This document shows positions 44,727-54,048 of a DNA stretch of 64,000 nucleotides, piece after piece. The notes under the pieces are model-generated. The model had not been told where the DNA came from, did no database searches, and worked only from the letters and a program-made list of their open reading frames with translations. The DNA comes from Carboxylicivirga litoralis (lineage in GTDB: Bacteria > Bacteroidota > Bacteroidia > Bacteroidales > Marinilabiliaceae): the NCBI RefSeq assembly GCF_025499605.1, contig NZ_JAFMVC010000001.1:248001-312000 (forward strand), read 5' to 3'. The position numbers and the translations under genes are program-made. Position 1 is the first letter of the stretch. The number at the start of each line of letters is the position of its first letter.

Positions 44727-45467
44727 ATGAAACTTTTTTTTACGCTTTCTCTCGTTTTATTGTCTTGCCTGGCCAATAGCCAGAACAAAGAGCTTAAAAT
44801 TGCCTACAACTATATCAATCACGCCAAGCCCAATACCTATATGATGGAATTGGTCGCCAACAACGAACAGGTTTTTAGTTATACGATACGACTCACCAAA
44901 AGTGGAGCAGGCAAACGCGCTACCTACAAACAAACCACTGATTCGACTAAGTTATTTAAAGACTATACTAACAACTACTTTGTTTACGAAGAGCGCCTGG
45001 GACGTGATTACCATGTGATAGAGGAAGAGCTCAAACTGTTTAAATGGAACGAAGTAGGACAACGCGACACCATATTAGGCTACCCGTGCAAAACAGCTTT
45101 CGCCGAATTCCGTGGTCGTGAGTACCAGGCTTTTTACACCACCGAACTGCCTTTTACAGCTGCTCCGTGGAAATTACACGGACTACCGGGTGTTGTACTA
45201 CGGGTGATGACAACTGATGATGTATTGGTGCTTGAAGCACAAGCGGTAGACATAACGGATAATTCAAATATCGTCTACAACCCCTTCAGCAACTACGAGG
45301 CTATTTCGTACGATGATTTTTGCAAGCACTACAAAAACTATCGCAAAGAGGTGATTAAAAAACGACACCAACGTGCCAAACAACAAAACCGTCCAGCGCC
45401 TAAAAACGATAAAGCACCCCGCATCGAAGTGATTATACCTGAAAACCGGTTTATTTTAAACGATTAG
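44727..45467 (+). CDS. GLPGLI-family secreted protein
   Basis: 246 residues. The signal peptide ends SLVLLSCLANS. The family signature HGLPGVVLRV lies at about 151-160 (GLPGVVL in place of GLPGLIL), after PFTAAPWKLHG and FYTTELPF. Other family features are GYPCKTAFAEFRGREY and NPFSNYEAISYDDF. These Bacteroidota proteins are exported, often found beside TonB receptors or peptidases, and their function is unknown. The C-terminal part is basic (KEVIKKRHQRAKQQNR). Single gene, ending just before the repeat element at 45516. Confidence 0.88.
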   Translation: MKLFFTLSLVLLSCLANSQNKELKIAYNYINHAKPNTYMMELVANNEQVFSYTIRLTKSGAGKRATYKQTTDSTKLFKDYTNNYFVYEERLGRDYHVIEEELKLFKWNEVGQRDTILGYPCKTAFAEFRGREYQAFYTTELPFTAAPWKLHGLPGVVLRVMTTDDVLVLEAQAVDITDNSNIVYNPFSNYEAISYDDFCKHYKNYRKEVIKKRHQRAKQQNRPAPKNDKAPRIEVIIPENRFILND

Positions 45468-45515
45468 GCAAAACAAAGTCTTCGGATACAATTTAACGTA
45501 CGCAAGCCATTTCGC

Positions 45516-45805
45516 TGAGAGGCAACCCATGGCAATCGCATTTAAAATTAAAGAAGTGTTTTGCTCGCGCTATACCGACATAAGCAACGCAGTTTGGGAC
45601 CCATTGGCATAAACGGAGGGGAGAAAAATTTGATACCCAGCTGTCAGTCTTTAAATTTTTCCCGTAGTGATGTCATAATGGGTAAACGAGTGATTAAGTC
45701 GGCGGCCTTTTTCTCCCTTTTTTGGGCTGTAGGCAAAAAGGGGAAGCCTCAACGGCTTGAGTTGAAAAGACAATTTCTTAAATGCGATTGCCGTGAGAGG
45801 CAACC
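45516..45805 (-). repeat. Nested-palindrome dispersed element, copy B, with flanking repeats
   Basis: From outside in: a 12-bp direct repeat TGAGAGGCAACC (45516-45527 and 45794-45805); a 15-bp inverted repeat GGCAATCGCATTTAA (45531-45545) with its complement (45778-45792); ACCCATT 45599-45605 / AATGGGT 45677-45683; GAAAAATTT 45623-45631 / AAATTTTTC 45653-45661; and CCCTTTTT/AAAAAGGG in the right part. The core 45596-45761 is homologous to copy A in reverse orientation. An open frame of about 100 residues inside is not considered a gene. Confidence 0.7.
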
Positions 45806-45887
45806 GTCTTTTAGTGTTAAAAAACAATTGTTAATTTTAATGCCATCGTTTACAGGCATTATCGTTTAATAATTGATAACACAAACC

Positions 45888-46373
45888 ATGGCAACACTAT
45901 CCTTCACACCCATTGGCACTATATACACCCCTCACACCACACTTCAAAATATGCCTATTCAACCACTAGGTGCAAAAGGCATTCGTGGAAAAATAGTTTT
46001 GAACAAAGCATTTGTTGAAGGACTCAAAGACCTGGAAGGCTTTTCGCACATAACCATCCTCTATCATCTCCATAAAGCAGAAGATTACAGTCTTTTAGTC
46101 ACGCCATTTATGGATACTGAGAAACGTGGCTTATTCGCCACGCGTGCTCCTAAGCGGCCCAACCCTATTGGAATTTCTACCGTTCAATTAATTGCCGTTA
46201 ACAACAACGAGTTAATCATTGAAGATGTCGATATGCTTAATGAAACACCCTTGCTCGATATAAAACCCTTCTTTTCAAAATTCGACAATCGGGATGGTTC
46301 AAAATCGGGATGGCTTGATGATTTATGGAATGAACAAAAAAAACATACCAAATCGGACGGACGGTTTGCTTAA
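45888..46373 (+). CDS. trmO: tRNA (adenine(37)-N6)-methyltransferase
   Basis: 161 residues from the ATG at 45888 (MATLSFTPIGTIYTPHT); a TTG at 45873 only adds five residues. TrmO/TsaA (UPF0066) features include FTPIGTIYTP, RGKIVLN, GLKDLEGFSHITILYHLH, RGLFATRAPKRPNPIGIS and DVDMLNETPLLDIKPF. TrmO adds a methyl group from S-adenosylmethionine to t6A37 of tRNA-Thr. Cytosolic. No link to its neighbours is evident; it follows the repeat element and precedes the GRE unit. Confidence 0.92.
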   Translation: MATLSFTPIGTIYTPHTTLQNMPIQPLGAKGIRGKIVLNKAFVEGLKDLEGFSHITILYHLHKAEDYSLLVTPFMDTEKRGLFATRAPKRPNPIGISTVQLIAVNNNELIIEDVDMLNETPLLDIKPFFSKFDNRDGSKSGWLDDLWNEQKKHTKSDGRFA

Positions 46374-46567
46374 TCGAAAGAACAACTGTTTCTATTTTGC
46401 ATTATCCCTTTTTTTACGCATTTTTGACACTCAATCAATTAACTGATTAAAGTGAATTATCCGCGCATCATAAAAGGATACCGCTGCTTATACGAATGCC
46501 TCATGTTCTATAAGCTCAATTTCTAATGCAGTTAGCTCAACTGTAGCCCCATCTTTTTTTGTTAAAA

Positions 46568-46598
46568 TTGACAACCCATGTTGTTTATGTTATTGTTG
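46568..46598 (+). promoter_or_regulatory. Candidate promoter of the glycyl-radical-enzyme unit
   Basis: TTG at 46568-46570, a 20-bp spacer, then TATTGTTG (46591-46598), one mismatch from TAnnTTTG. It is 26 bp before the ATG at 46625. On the opposite strand 46488-46590 reads through a short peptide-like frame of no clear identity. Confidence 0.4.
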
Positions 46599-46624
46599 TA
46601 TAACAAGCCTTTAATTCGATTATC

Positions 46625-49150
46625 ATGGCAAAATCAAACATAACTAAAGGTCGCCCCGATCCGAATGGAGCCGGCCTGCCTACCATTAAAGAAATTCTTG
46701 GAAAGAAAGATACTGTAAAAGATGCCGAAAGAGCTGCATCAGCAGAAGGTAACTTTTACCAGCCTTTGGGCGATAAATTAGGTCCGGGAATGAATCCACG
46801 AATCCAGCGCCTGCGAAAGCTGAGCTTTGAAGCTGAGCCAAGCATTTCTATTGAAAGAGCGCTTCACCAAACAGCCTTCTACAAAGAGCACTACGGCAAA
46901 TATTCAATCCCCGTTTTGCGCGCATTAACCTTTTTAGATCATTGCCAAAAGAAAACCCTTTACATGGGCGATGATGAATTGATTGTAGGCGAGCGCGGCC
47001 CTTATCCCAAAGCCGTGCCTACATTCCCCGAATTAACCTGCCATAGCGTGGAAGATTTTCATGTACTTAACACACGCGACCAGCAACGCTATATCACCAG
47101 CCAGGAGGACATTGACATTTACGAGCGTGAAGTCATTCCGTATTGGCAAGGACGCACCCAACGTGAGCGCATCTTCAACCATGTGCCCGAAGAATGGAAA
47201 CGCGCCTACGAAGCCGGCTTGTTCACCGAATTTATGGAACAGCGGGCACCCGGCCACACCTGTCTCGATGGTAAAATCTATAAAAAGGGAATGCTTGATT
47301 TTAAAAAAGACATTAAAGCACACCTTGACGCGTTAGATTACCTCCACGACCCGGAAGCCAATAACAAGGCCGAAGAATTGAAAGCCATGGCTATTTCCTG
47401 CGATGCGGTGATAGTATTTGCTGAGCGTCATGCCAAACTGGTTGAAGAAAAGGCCAAGGCAGAAACTGATGCCAAACGAAAAGCCGAGCTGTTAAAGATA
47501 GCCGAAGTGTGTCGCTGGGTACCCGCCAATGCGCCACGTAACCTGCACGAAGCCATTCAGATGTATTGGTTTGTTCACCTGGGAACCATCACCGAACTCA
47601 ACGGTTGGGATGCCATGAACCCAGGCCATTTCGACCAGCACCTGGCACCTTTCTACGAAAAAGAAATTGCCGAAGGAACCATCACACGCGATGAAGCCAA
47701 AGAGCTTATCAGCTGCCTATGGATTAAAGTTAATAACCAAACGGCACCGCCCAAAGTAGGTATCACTGCCAAAGAAAGTGGCACGTACAACGATTTCACC
47801 AACATCAACATTGGTGGCGTAAAAGCCGATGGTTCCGATGGTGTCAGCGAGGTATCTTACATGATGCTCGAGGTGGTGGAAGAGTTGCATTTACTGCAAC
47901 CTGGCTCGTCGGTTCACATCAGCCATGTAACACCCGATAAATTTCTGAATGCCGCCTGCAAAGTGATCCGTCAGGGGCACGGTTATCCATCCGTCTTCAG
48001 CCCGGAAACCTACATCACAGAACTGCTGGCTCAAGGAAAATCATTGAAAGATGCCCGCGAAGGAGGCTGCAGTGGCTGTATCGAAGTAGGTGCTTTTGGC
48101 AAGGAAGCCTATGTACTAACCGGCTACCTGAATGTTCCGAAAATATTGGAAGTGACCCTTAACAATGGTATCGACCCCGTAACAGGTAAACTCGCTGGTT
48201 GTAAAACTGGTGACCCACGCAGCTTTAAAAGCTATGATGAATTGTACGCCGCTTTTATAAAGCAGTTGGAATTTATTGTTGACCAAAAGATGCGTGTTAG
48301 CAACTACATCGATACCATGTTTGCCAAATATGCCCCGGCCCCTTTCCTATCGGTGGTTATTGATGATTGCATCAGCAAAGGACGTGATTATTACAACAGT
48401 GGCCCTCGCTACAACACCAACTATATTCAGTGCACAGGCTTGGGTACAGTAACCGACAGCTTAGCAACAATTAAACATCATGTTTTTGAGAAGCAGACGT
48501 TTGGTATGGAGCGTATTTTAACAGCTGTTGCCAATAACTTTGATGGTGATGAAATACTGCGACAGACCATTGTGAACCGCACCCCATTCTTTGGCAACGA
48601 CAACGACTATGCCGATGATATTGCCTTAAAAGTATACGATGATTTAGTAAAAACCATTGATGGCAAACCGAATATTAAAGGTGGAAAATATCATTTAAAC
48701 ATGTTATCAACGACTTGTCACGTATATTTTGGCAAAGTAATGGGAGCCACACCTAATGGTCGTTTGGCTGGTAAATCCATTTCTGATGGAACGTCTCCTT
48801 CGCACGGCTGCGATGTGAATGGTCCTTCGGCAGTTATTCGTTCGCTCACCAAACTGGATCACACACGCTCAGGCGGAACTTTACTGAACATGCGTTTCTT
48901 GCCAAGTCTGCTCAAGCGCGATGAAGATGTGGCCAAGATGGGTCAACTCATTCGTAGTTATTTCACCATGGGAGGGCATCATGTGCAGTTTAATATTGTG
49001 GACACGGCGACGCTTCGTGCCGCGCAGGAAAACCCGGAAGATTACAAGGATTTATTAGTGCGCATGGCCGGTTACAGCGATTATTTTAACGATATGAATG
49101 CCGATTTACAGCAGGAAGTGATTGATCGAACGGAGAATGAATCGTTTTAA
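46625..49150 (+). CDS. hypD: Glycyl radical enzyme, probably trans-4-hydroxy-L-proline dehydratase
   Basis: 841 residues. The glycyl-radical loop near the C-terminus is LLVRMAGYSDYF with Gly816; the catalytic thiyl Cys485 and general-base Glu487 lie in GGCSGCIEVGAFGKEAY. Wording around this (SGCIE, AYVLTGYLNVPKILEVTLNNG) resembles hydroxyproline dehydratase more than pyruvate formate-lyase, glycerol or choline enzymes, so radical dehydration of trans-4-hydroxyproline to pyrroline-5-carboxylate is my best guess; another unassigned GRE class is possible. An N-terminal extension of about 45 residues (MAKSNITKGRPDPNGAGLPTI) seems longer than usual. The oxygen-sensitive enzyme is cytosolic and needs the activase encoded 230 bp downstream. 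Confidence 0.82.
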   Translation: MAKSNITKGRPDPNGAGLPTIKEILGKKDTVKDAERAASAEGNFYQPLGDKLGPGMNPRIQRLRKLSFEAEPSISIERALHQTAFYKEHYGKYSIPVLRALTFLDHCQKKTLYMGDDELIVGERGPYPKAVPTFPELTCHSVEDFHVLNTRDQQRYITSQEDIDIYEREVIPYWQGRTQRERIFNHVPEEWKRAYEAGLFTEFMEQRAPGHTCLDGKIYKKGMLDFKKDIKAHLDALDYLHDPEANNKAEELKAMAISCDAVIVFAERHAKLVEEKAKAETDAKRKAELLKIAEVCRWVPANAPRNLHEAIQMYWFVHLGTITELNGWDAMNPGHFDQHLAPFYEKEIAEGTITRDEAKELISCLWIKVNNQTAPPKVGITAKESGTYNDFTNINIGGVKADGSDGVSEVSYMMLEVVEELHLLQPGSSVHISHVTPDKFLNAACKVIRQGHGYPSVFSPETYITELLAQGKSLKDAREGGCSGCIEVGAFGKEAYVLTGYLNVPKILEVTLNNGIDPVTGKLAGCKTGDPRSFKSYDELYAAFIKQLEFIVDQKMRVSNYIDTMFAKYAPAPFLSVVIDDCISKGRDYYNSGPRYNTNYIQCTGLGTVTDSLATIKHHVFEKQTFGMERILTAVANNFDGDEILRQTIVNRTPFFGNDNDYADDIALKVYDDLVKTIDGKPNIKGGKYHLNMLSTTCHVYFGKVMGATPNGRLAGKSISDGTSPSHGCDVNGPSAVIRSLTKLDHTRSGGTLLNMRFLPSLLKRDEDVAKMGQLIRSYFTMGGHHVQFNIVDTATLRAAQENPEDYKDLLVRMAGYSDYFNDMNADLQQEVIDRTENESF

Positions 49151-49156
49151 TTCACA

Positions 49157-49309
49157 TAACCACCTCCCCTCGCTATAAGCGAGGTACTCCTCCTTAAAGG
49201 AGGAGAGTTGATTGGCAAGATGTCAATAATTATTCAAACATCTGAATTACAGATTGTAAATCACTCCCCTCCAATTTTAGGAGGGGTGCCGTAGGCGGGG
49301 AGGTAAAAA
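49157..49309. repeat. Two short dispersed palindromic repeats between the GRE gene and its activase
   Basis: The first (49157-49210) has CTCGCTATAAGCGAG and CTCCTCC/GGAGGAG hairpins. The second (49264-49309) has CCCCTCC/GGAGGGG then GTGCCGTAGGCGGGGAGGT, matching the GTGCCGttaGGCGaTGGGGG block of the repeat at 3913-4008. No T run is evident, so both genes may still be on one transcript. Confidence 0.6.
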
Positions 49310-49380
49310 CGATTAAACTCTTTGTTTTAAAAAATAATACCACTTAACAATTAATCTTCTTAACAAAACCTAAGTAAGCA

Positions 49381-50292
49381 ATGGTAACTCCCTCTTTAAT
49401 ATTCGATATAAAACGCTATGCCATTAACGATGGTCCGGGCATACGCATCACCATCTTTCTAAAGGGTTGTCCGTTGCGCTGCAGGTGGTGTCACAATCCC
49501 GAAAGTCAGAGCAAACTACAGCAGAAAATGTACAATAACAGCAAGTGCATTGCCTGCGAAGAGTGCGTAAAACAGTGTCCAGAGAATGCCTTGTCGCTTG
49601 CGCCTGATGGCATTGTAACCAATATTGAAAACTGCAAGTTATGTGGCATCTGTGCCGACGTTTGCCCAACCCTAGCCATTGAGATGACTGGCAAAGTGAT
49701 GAGCACCGAAGAAATGATGACGCAAATTAAAAAGGAAACCATGCTGATGGATAAATCAGAAGGAGGCGTTACTTTTTCGGGTGGCGAACCTTTGCTTCAT
49801 CATGAGTTTTTGATTCCTCTGCTGGATGCCTGTGGCAAAGAAGGCATCCACCGCTGCGTAGATACAACTGGCTATGCCAGCCCCGAAATATTGATGGAAG
49901 TAGCTAAGCGAACCGAGCATTTTTTATATGATTTGAAAATGATGGATTCGGTTAAACATCAAAAATGGACTGGCATGCCCAACGAGAATATTATTAAAAA
50001 CTTAAAAATGCTGGCTAAAACCGGTGTTGATATCAATATCCGCATACCGCTCATTAAGGGAGTCAACGATGATGATTGGAACATTCATGAATCGGCCAAG
50101 CTATTGGCTGATTTAAATGGAGAAAAGCCAATGGTTAACCTACTTCCTTTTCATAACATCGCCGAAAAAAAATATACAAAGCTAGGTGAAGCCTATGATA
50201 AAGGCCAAATGGAAGCACCATCACCAGAACGTATGCAGGAGATTATAGATATTTTTGAGTCTTATGGTATAAATGCCATTATTGGGGGATAA
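49381..50292 (+). CDS. hypE: Glycyl-radical enzyme activating enzyme (radical SAM)
   Basis: 303 residues. The radical-SAM cluster is C30, C34 and C37 in [16 protein letters not shown] ferredoxin-like insert carries two 4Fe-4S sites, C56/C59/C62/C66 ([16 protein letters not shown]) and C85/C88/C91/C95 ([16 protein letters not shown]). Then come the SAM motifs [13 protein letters not shown] and DTTGYASPE. It abstracts the hydrogen from Gly816 of the adjacent glycyl radical enzyme. The ATG at 49381 gives [24 protein letters not shown], the conserved start. A terminator hairpin follows at 50332. It would be the dedicated activase; which GRE class it serves is inferred from the pair. Confidence 0.93.
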   Translation: MVTPSLIFDIKRYAINDGPGIRITIFLKGCPLRCRWCHNPESQSKLQQKMYNNSKCIACEECVKQCPENALSLAPDGIVTNIENCKLCGICADVCPTLAIEMTGKVMSTEEMMTQIKKETMLMDKSEGGVTFSGGEPLLHHEFLIPLLDACGKEGIHRCVDTTGYASPEILMEVAKRTEHFLYDLKMMDSVKHQKWTGMPNENIIKNLKMLAKTGVDINIRIPLIKGVNDDDWNIHESAKLLADLNGEKPMVNLLPFHNIAEKKYTKLGEAYDKGQMEAPSPERMQEIIDIFESYGINAIIGG

Positions 50293-50331
50293 CGAAAGGG
50301 TAGCTTGTGCGTATCACTCCCTCAAAACAAT

Positions 50332-50378
50332 ACGGATGTCATCTTTATTTGTGAACAACCAATAGAGATGACATCCGT
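50332..50378. terminator. Bidirectional terminator between convergent genes
   Basis: ACGGATGTCATCT (50332-50344) and AGATGACATCCGT (50366-50378) form a perfect 13-bp stem with a 21-base loop, between the activase and mltF stop codons. T runs are modest on both strands. Confidence 0.65.
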
Positions 50379-50401
50379 TAAAGTTCATTTCTGATTTTTA
50401 A

Positions 50402-51877
50402 CTACTCTTTAATAAACTTCTTATAATGCTCGTAACGTTCAAAAATTTGCTGTACATAGGTGTAAGGCTCTGTGCCTCTTAGATAACCATGCTTAACGAC
50501 TGGATCATTAAAATTTTTAGGGTAACGCAATGCCAGTATCATCTTCTCCACGTTCTCATCCCAAACATCCGGATTCAAATTATACTTTCTGGCCAAAGCA
50601 CGTGCATCTGTTACATGACCATGACCACAATTATAGGACGCCAAAGTAAATTTAATTTTCTGAATAGGATCGCTCACATCATCGTAATAGCCAATTATTC
50701 GTGAAAGATAACGAACACCACCATCCATGCTTTGTTGGGGGTTGCTGCGCCAATGAACGCCTAACTCTTTGGCGGTGGCGGGCATCATCTGCATCAAGCC
50801 AACCGCCCCGGCCCAAGACACGGCCGATGGGTTAAACTTCGACTCTTGATAGACTTGTGATGCTAACAAACGCCAATCCCAATCAATCTTTTTCGCCTCT
50901 TCTTTTATCAGATCGTCGTATTTACTTATCTGGTTATGCTTCAGGCTATAGAAATCACTTTTTACCCGACGACGATAATCTTTTTTGTTTTTATAGTACT
51001 TGTTATAGATGACATAATACTCACTTTTCTTTTTATACGCCGTCAGCCACTTATTAATTTCTTTCAATAGTTTAGGCGACGTTTTTCGAACTACCCAAGC
51101 CATATTTTGGGTGGTACTAACCGGTACGTCAATATTTAAAATAGGATAATACGAAGCCATCAGTGTGGCAATATTTAAATCAGCTACCGTTTGTTTCACA
51201 CGACCATCGGCTACCATTTCAATAATTTCTTCCGTTGTTAATTCGCCAGACAATGTATCGATAAATATCTCTCCACCAATCTCATCAGCCAGGTTCTTTA
51301 ATCGCTGATGGTATGATGAATGCACGCGCACAGACACTGTATCTCCCATCAATTCAATGGCATCATGCAGCAAAGCATCTTCTATTTCTTTCCAATGAAG
51401 GTCGAACCATTTATCGGGCATTTTCTGCACCAGTACTTGTCGGCTCGTATAAAGAGGCTCAGTAAAACTGACAAATTCTTTACGCTTCCGGGTTTCAGTA
51501 ATGCCGTGAGCCACCAAATCAACATCACCCCGATTGAGGTAATAAAACAGGCTATCGATACTGCCTACTATTTGCAAGTCAATTTTTAATTCTTTGGCTT
51601 TGGCAAACTTCTCCAATAGTTCATACTCAAAACCCATTGGTCGCCCTTTATACAGAAAATAACTGGTTCCACTATAGGTGGTCAGCACCTTTAGTACTCC
51701 ATCTTCTTTTATCTCCTCCCAGTCTTTCTCATATGAAAATAAACTCCCGGTAATATCATCAGCAACCTCATCTATTGCCTCTTCCTGATTGCTTTCCTGA
51801 TTGTTATCCTCATTATTTCCACAAGCAACAAACATCAGTACAAATACCAATGTTAGTAGAACATTATACCATTTCAT
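50402..51877 (-). CDS. mltF: Membrane-bound lytic murein transglycosylase F-like lipoprotein
   Basis: 491 residues. The signal MKWYNVLLTLVFVLMFVAC ends in a lipobox, followed by an Asn/Glu/Asp-rich linker. Residues about 60-290 are a bacterial solute-binding (SBP_bac_3) regulatory domain (VLTTYSGTSYFLYKGRPMGFEYELLEKFAK). The C-terminal SLT domain has the catalytic Glu in SQVYQESKFNPSAVSWAGAVGLMQMMPATA, then NPQQSMDGGVRYLSRIIGYYDD and ASYNCGHGHVTDARALA. It cleaves peptidoglycan from the membrane. This SBP-SLT order matches MltF. It is transcribed alone and converges with the GRE unit. Confidence 0.93.
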   Translation of the reverse strand: MKWYNVLLTLVFVLMFVACGNNEDNNQESNQEEAIDEVADDITGSLFSYEKDWEEIKEDGVLKVLTTYSGTSYFLYKGRPMGFEYELLEKFAKAKELKIDLQIVGSIDSLFYYLNRGDVDLVAHGITETRKRKEFVSFTEPLYTSRQVLVQKMPDKWFDLHWKEIEDALLHDAIELMGDTVSVRVHSSYHQRLKNLADEIGGEIFIDTLSGELTTEEIIEMVADGRVKQTVADLNIATLMASYYPILNIDVPVSTTQNMAWVVRKTSPKLLKEINKWLTAYKKKSEYYVIYNKYYKNKKDYRRRVKSDFYSLKHNQISKYDDLIKEEAKKIDWDWRLLASQVYQESKFNPSAVSWAGAVGLMQMMPATAKELGVHWRSNPQQSMDGGVRYLSRIIGYYDDVSDPIQKIKFTLASYNCGHGHVTDARALARKYNLNPDVWDENVEKMILALRYPKNFNDPVVKHGYLRGTEPYTYVQQIFERYEHYKKFIKE

Positions 51878-52023
51878 GCATGTTGGTTTAGGTCGTTAAT
51901 AGTTCTTAAAAATATTATTTCTTTACAAATCAGCCAATTTCAAGACATAAAATCAGCATCTAAACGAACTGCGTTGACAATAAAACCACTGCTCCATCGT
52001 TTTTTATGTGTCTAATAATTATT

Positions 52024-52031
52024 TATTTTTG
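52024..52031 (+). promoter_or_regulatory. Candidate -7 box before porE
   Basis: TATTTTTG matches TAnnTTTG, 25 bp before the ATG at 52056. It lies downstream of the in-frame start at 52008, which favours the later start. No good -33 match was seen. Confidence 0.4.
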
Positions 52032-52055
52032 GTTCTTTATAAAAATTCGGACCTG

Positions 52056-54023
52056 ATGCCCATTAAAGCAGACTTCAAATACCTTATATACTTTTTTGTA
52101 ATCTCTACTGCCCTAAGCGGATGTATTGGAGGCAGCAAACTTGGAAATGCCAATAAAGCTTACCTCATTGGTGAATATGACCGAGCTGCCGTGCAGTTTA
52201 AGAAGGCCTACCGTAGAGAGAAACAGCGTTACACAAAAGGTGAAATCTCCTATTACCTTGGAGAATGTTACCGCAAAACAAACAAACCCAGGAAAGCACA
52301 TTCGCAATACAAAAGAGCTGTTCGTTATAATTACGAAATGGCAGATGCTGGTCTTTATCTAGGCGATTGTTTGTTGGCTTCTCAAAAATATGAGGACGCC
52401 ATTGAAGCCTACGAAGCCTACCTGGAAAAAGAGCCACTGGATAAACGTGCTCATAACGGCATTGCATCGTGTAAGCTGGCTATGAACGACTCCATTAGAA
52501 CACGTTATACTGTTGAGAAAATTAAAAAGCTAAACAATACGCGATACAGCGATTTTTCACCGGGTTATGCCAGTACCGACTACGACCAAATCTATTTCTC
52601 ATCGATGCGCACCGAAAAGAAAAAGCGCAAGAAGAGCCGAATAACAGGCCAGGGAGGTTCGAATATTTACATGGCTAAGATTGATGCCAAAGGCGAATGG
52701 ACCGATCCTGAGTTACTGGACGAAACCATCAACACACAATTTGACGAAGGCAGTGCCACCATGTCGGCCGATGGGAAAGAAATGTATTTTACCCGCTGTC
52801 GCTATGATAATGAGCAAGCTCGAAGTGCAGAAATGTTTTTGGTCAGTCGTTCGGGCGGCAAATGGGGCGAACCTGCACAGATTGAGATTGCAGATAGTTT
52901 GCTTGTAGCCCACCCGGCTATCTCACCCGATGGTGAAACATTGTATTTTGTAAGTGACATGCCAGGTGGACAAGGTGGTAAAGACATCTGGAAAACTAAA
53001 AAAGGTGGCGAAGGAGGCTGGGGCGAACCAGTTAATATGGGCAGTGTCATCAACACGGCCGGTGATGAAATGTTTCCTTCCGTGCGCCTTGATGGCTCTA
53101 TCTACTTTAGTTCTGACGCACATATTGGCTACGGTGGTTTAGATATTTACCGTGCTGTGTTTAACGAAGAAAAGCAAGACTGGGAAGTGCATAACCTAGG
53201 ACATCCTATCAACAGTGAAGGTGATGATTTTGGCATTGCTTTTAAAGGCCTGGAAGAAGCAGGCATATTCAGCTCATCGCGAGGCAGCTCCAAAGGGGTT
53301 GATAATCTGTATGAATTTAGTTTACCAAAACTTGAGTTCAGTATGAAAGGCCAGGTGTACAGCCAGAAAACGGATGAACCAATCACGGATGCCTATTTAC
53401 GTTTGATTGGAACGGATGGCACCAATGTCAAGCTCAACATACGAAACGATGGTAGTTTTGGTGCTAAGCTGGCTCCACGCACCGAATATGTATTTATGGT
53501 GGCTTCAAAAGGTTACTTTAACTACAAACATAAGCTATCGACCATAGGATTGGCCGACAATAAGGAATTTGACTTTGAAGTAGGCATGATGCCTATGGAA
53601 GACGCCATCGTTCTGAAAAACATTCATTTTGCCAAGGATGACCCGGAATTGAACCATGATGCACAGCAGGAATTGAACCGTTTAGCAGCCATCTTAGGCA
53701 TGAACAAAGAAATTGTATTGGAGATTGTGGCCCATGCTTCAGGCGAAGGCTCCAATTCGCAGGCCGTGGTTCTATCACAAAAAAGAGCACAGGCTGTTAT
53801 GGATTACCTGATGGACAAAGGCATTACTACTGAACGCTTATCAGCTAAAGGTGTTGGAGATTCCGAACCAATAACTGTCACTAAACGTCAAGCTAAGAAA
53901 TATAAGTTCTTAGATGAAGGTGATGAATTATCGCAGCGTTTTATCAAGCAAATAAGAGGTAATTCTAACAAAGAGGCGGCGCACAATTTAAACAGGCGTA
54001 TTGAATTTAGAATTAAGGAGTGA
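52056..54023 (+). CDS. porE: PorE-like T9SS component: TPR, beta-propeller, regulatory domain and OmpA
   Basis: 655 residues from the ATG at 52056 (MPIKADFKYLIYFFVISTALSGC), a clean lipobox. Then in order: TPRs at about 25-140 (GEISYYLGECYRKTNKPRKA, YLGDCLLASQKYEDAIEAYEAYLEKEP); a PD40/WD40-type propeller at about 150-405 (SPGYASTDYDQIYFSSMR, ATMSADGKEMYFTRC, AISPDGETLYFVSD, FPSVRLDGSIYFSSD); a carboxypeptidase-like domain at about 410-500; and a C-terminal OmpA peptidoglycan-binding domain (LEIVAHASGEGSNS and NRRIEFRI). This order is that of PorE (PG1058), an outer-membrane lipoprotein of the type IX secretion machine. Similar OmpA-PD40 proteins exist outside T9SS, so the name is probable rather than certain. 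Confidence 0.85.
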   Translation: MPIKADFKYLIYFFVISTALSGCIGGSKLGNANKAYLIGEYDRAAVQFKKAYRREKQRYTKGEISYYLGECYRKTNKPRKAHSQYKRAVRYNYEMADAGLYLGDCLLASQKYEDAIEAYEAYLEKEPLDKRAHNGIASCKLAMNDSIRTRYTVEKIKKLNNTRYSDFSPGYASTDYDQIYFSSMRTEKKKRKKSRITGQGGSNIYMAKIDAKGEWTDPELLDETINTQFDEGSATMSADGKEMYFTRCRYDNEQARSAEMFLVSRSGGKWGEPAQIEIADSLLVAHPAISPDGETLYFVSDMPGGQGGKDIWKTKKGGEGGWGEPVNMGSVINTAGDEMFPSVRLDGSIYFSSDAHIGYGGLDIYRAVFNEEKQDWEVHNLGHPINSEGDDFGIAFKGLEEAGIFSSSRGSSKGVDNLYEFSLPKLEFSMKGQVYSQKTDEPITDAYLRLIGTDGTNVKLNIRNDGSFGAKLAPRTEYVFMVASKGYFNYKHKLSTIGLADNKEFDFEVGMMPMEDAIVLKNIHFAKDDPELNHDAQQELNRLAAILGMNKEIVLEIVAHASGEGSNSQAVVLSQKRAQAVMDYLMDKGITTERLSAKGVGDSEPITVTKRQAKKYKFLDEGDELSQRFIKQIRGNSNKEAAHNLNRRIEFRIKE

Positions 54024-54048
54024 AATTTCAGTTGCCAGAGGCTAGTTT

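Noticed and set aside
45561-45869. Open frame of about 100 residues within the repeat element
   Set aside because: It lies wholly over the nested palindromes and inverted repeats, has no start context, and its translation looks like structured DNA rather than protein.
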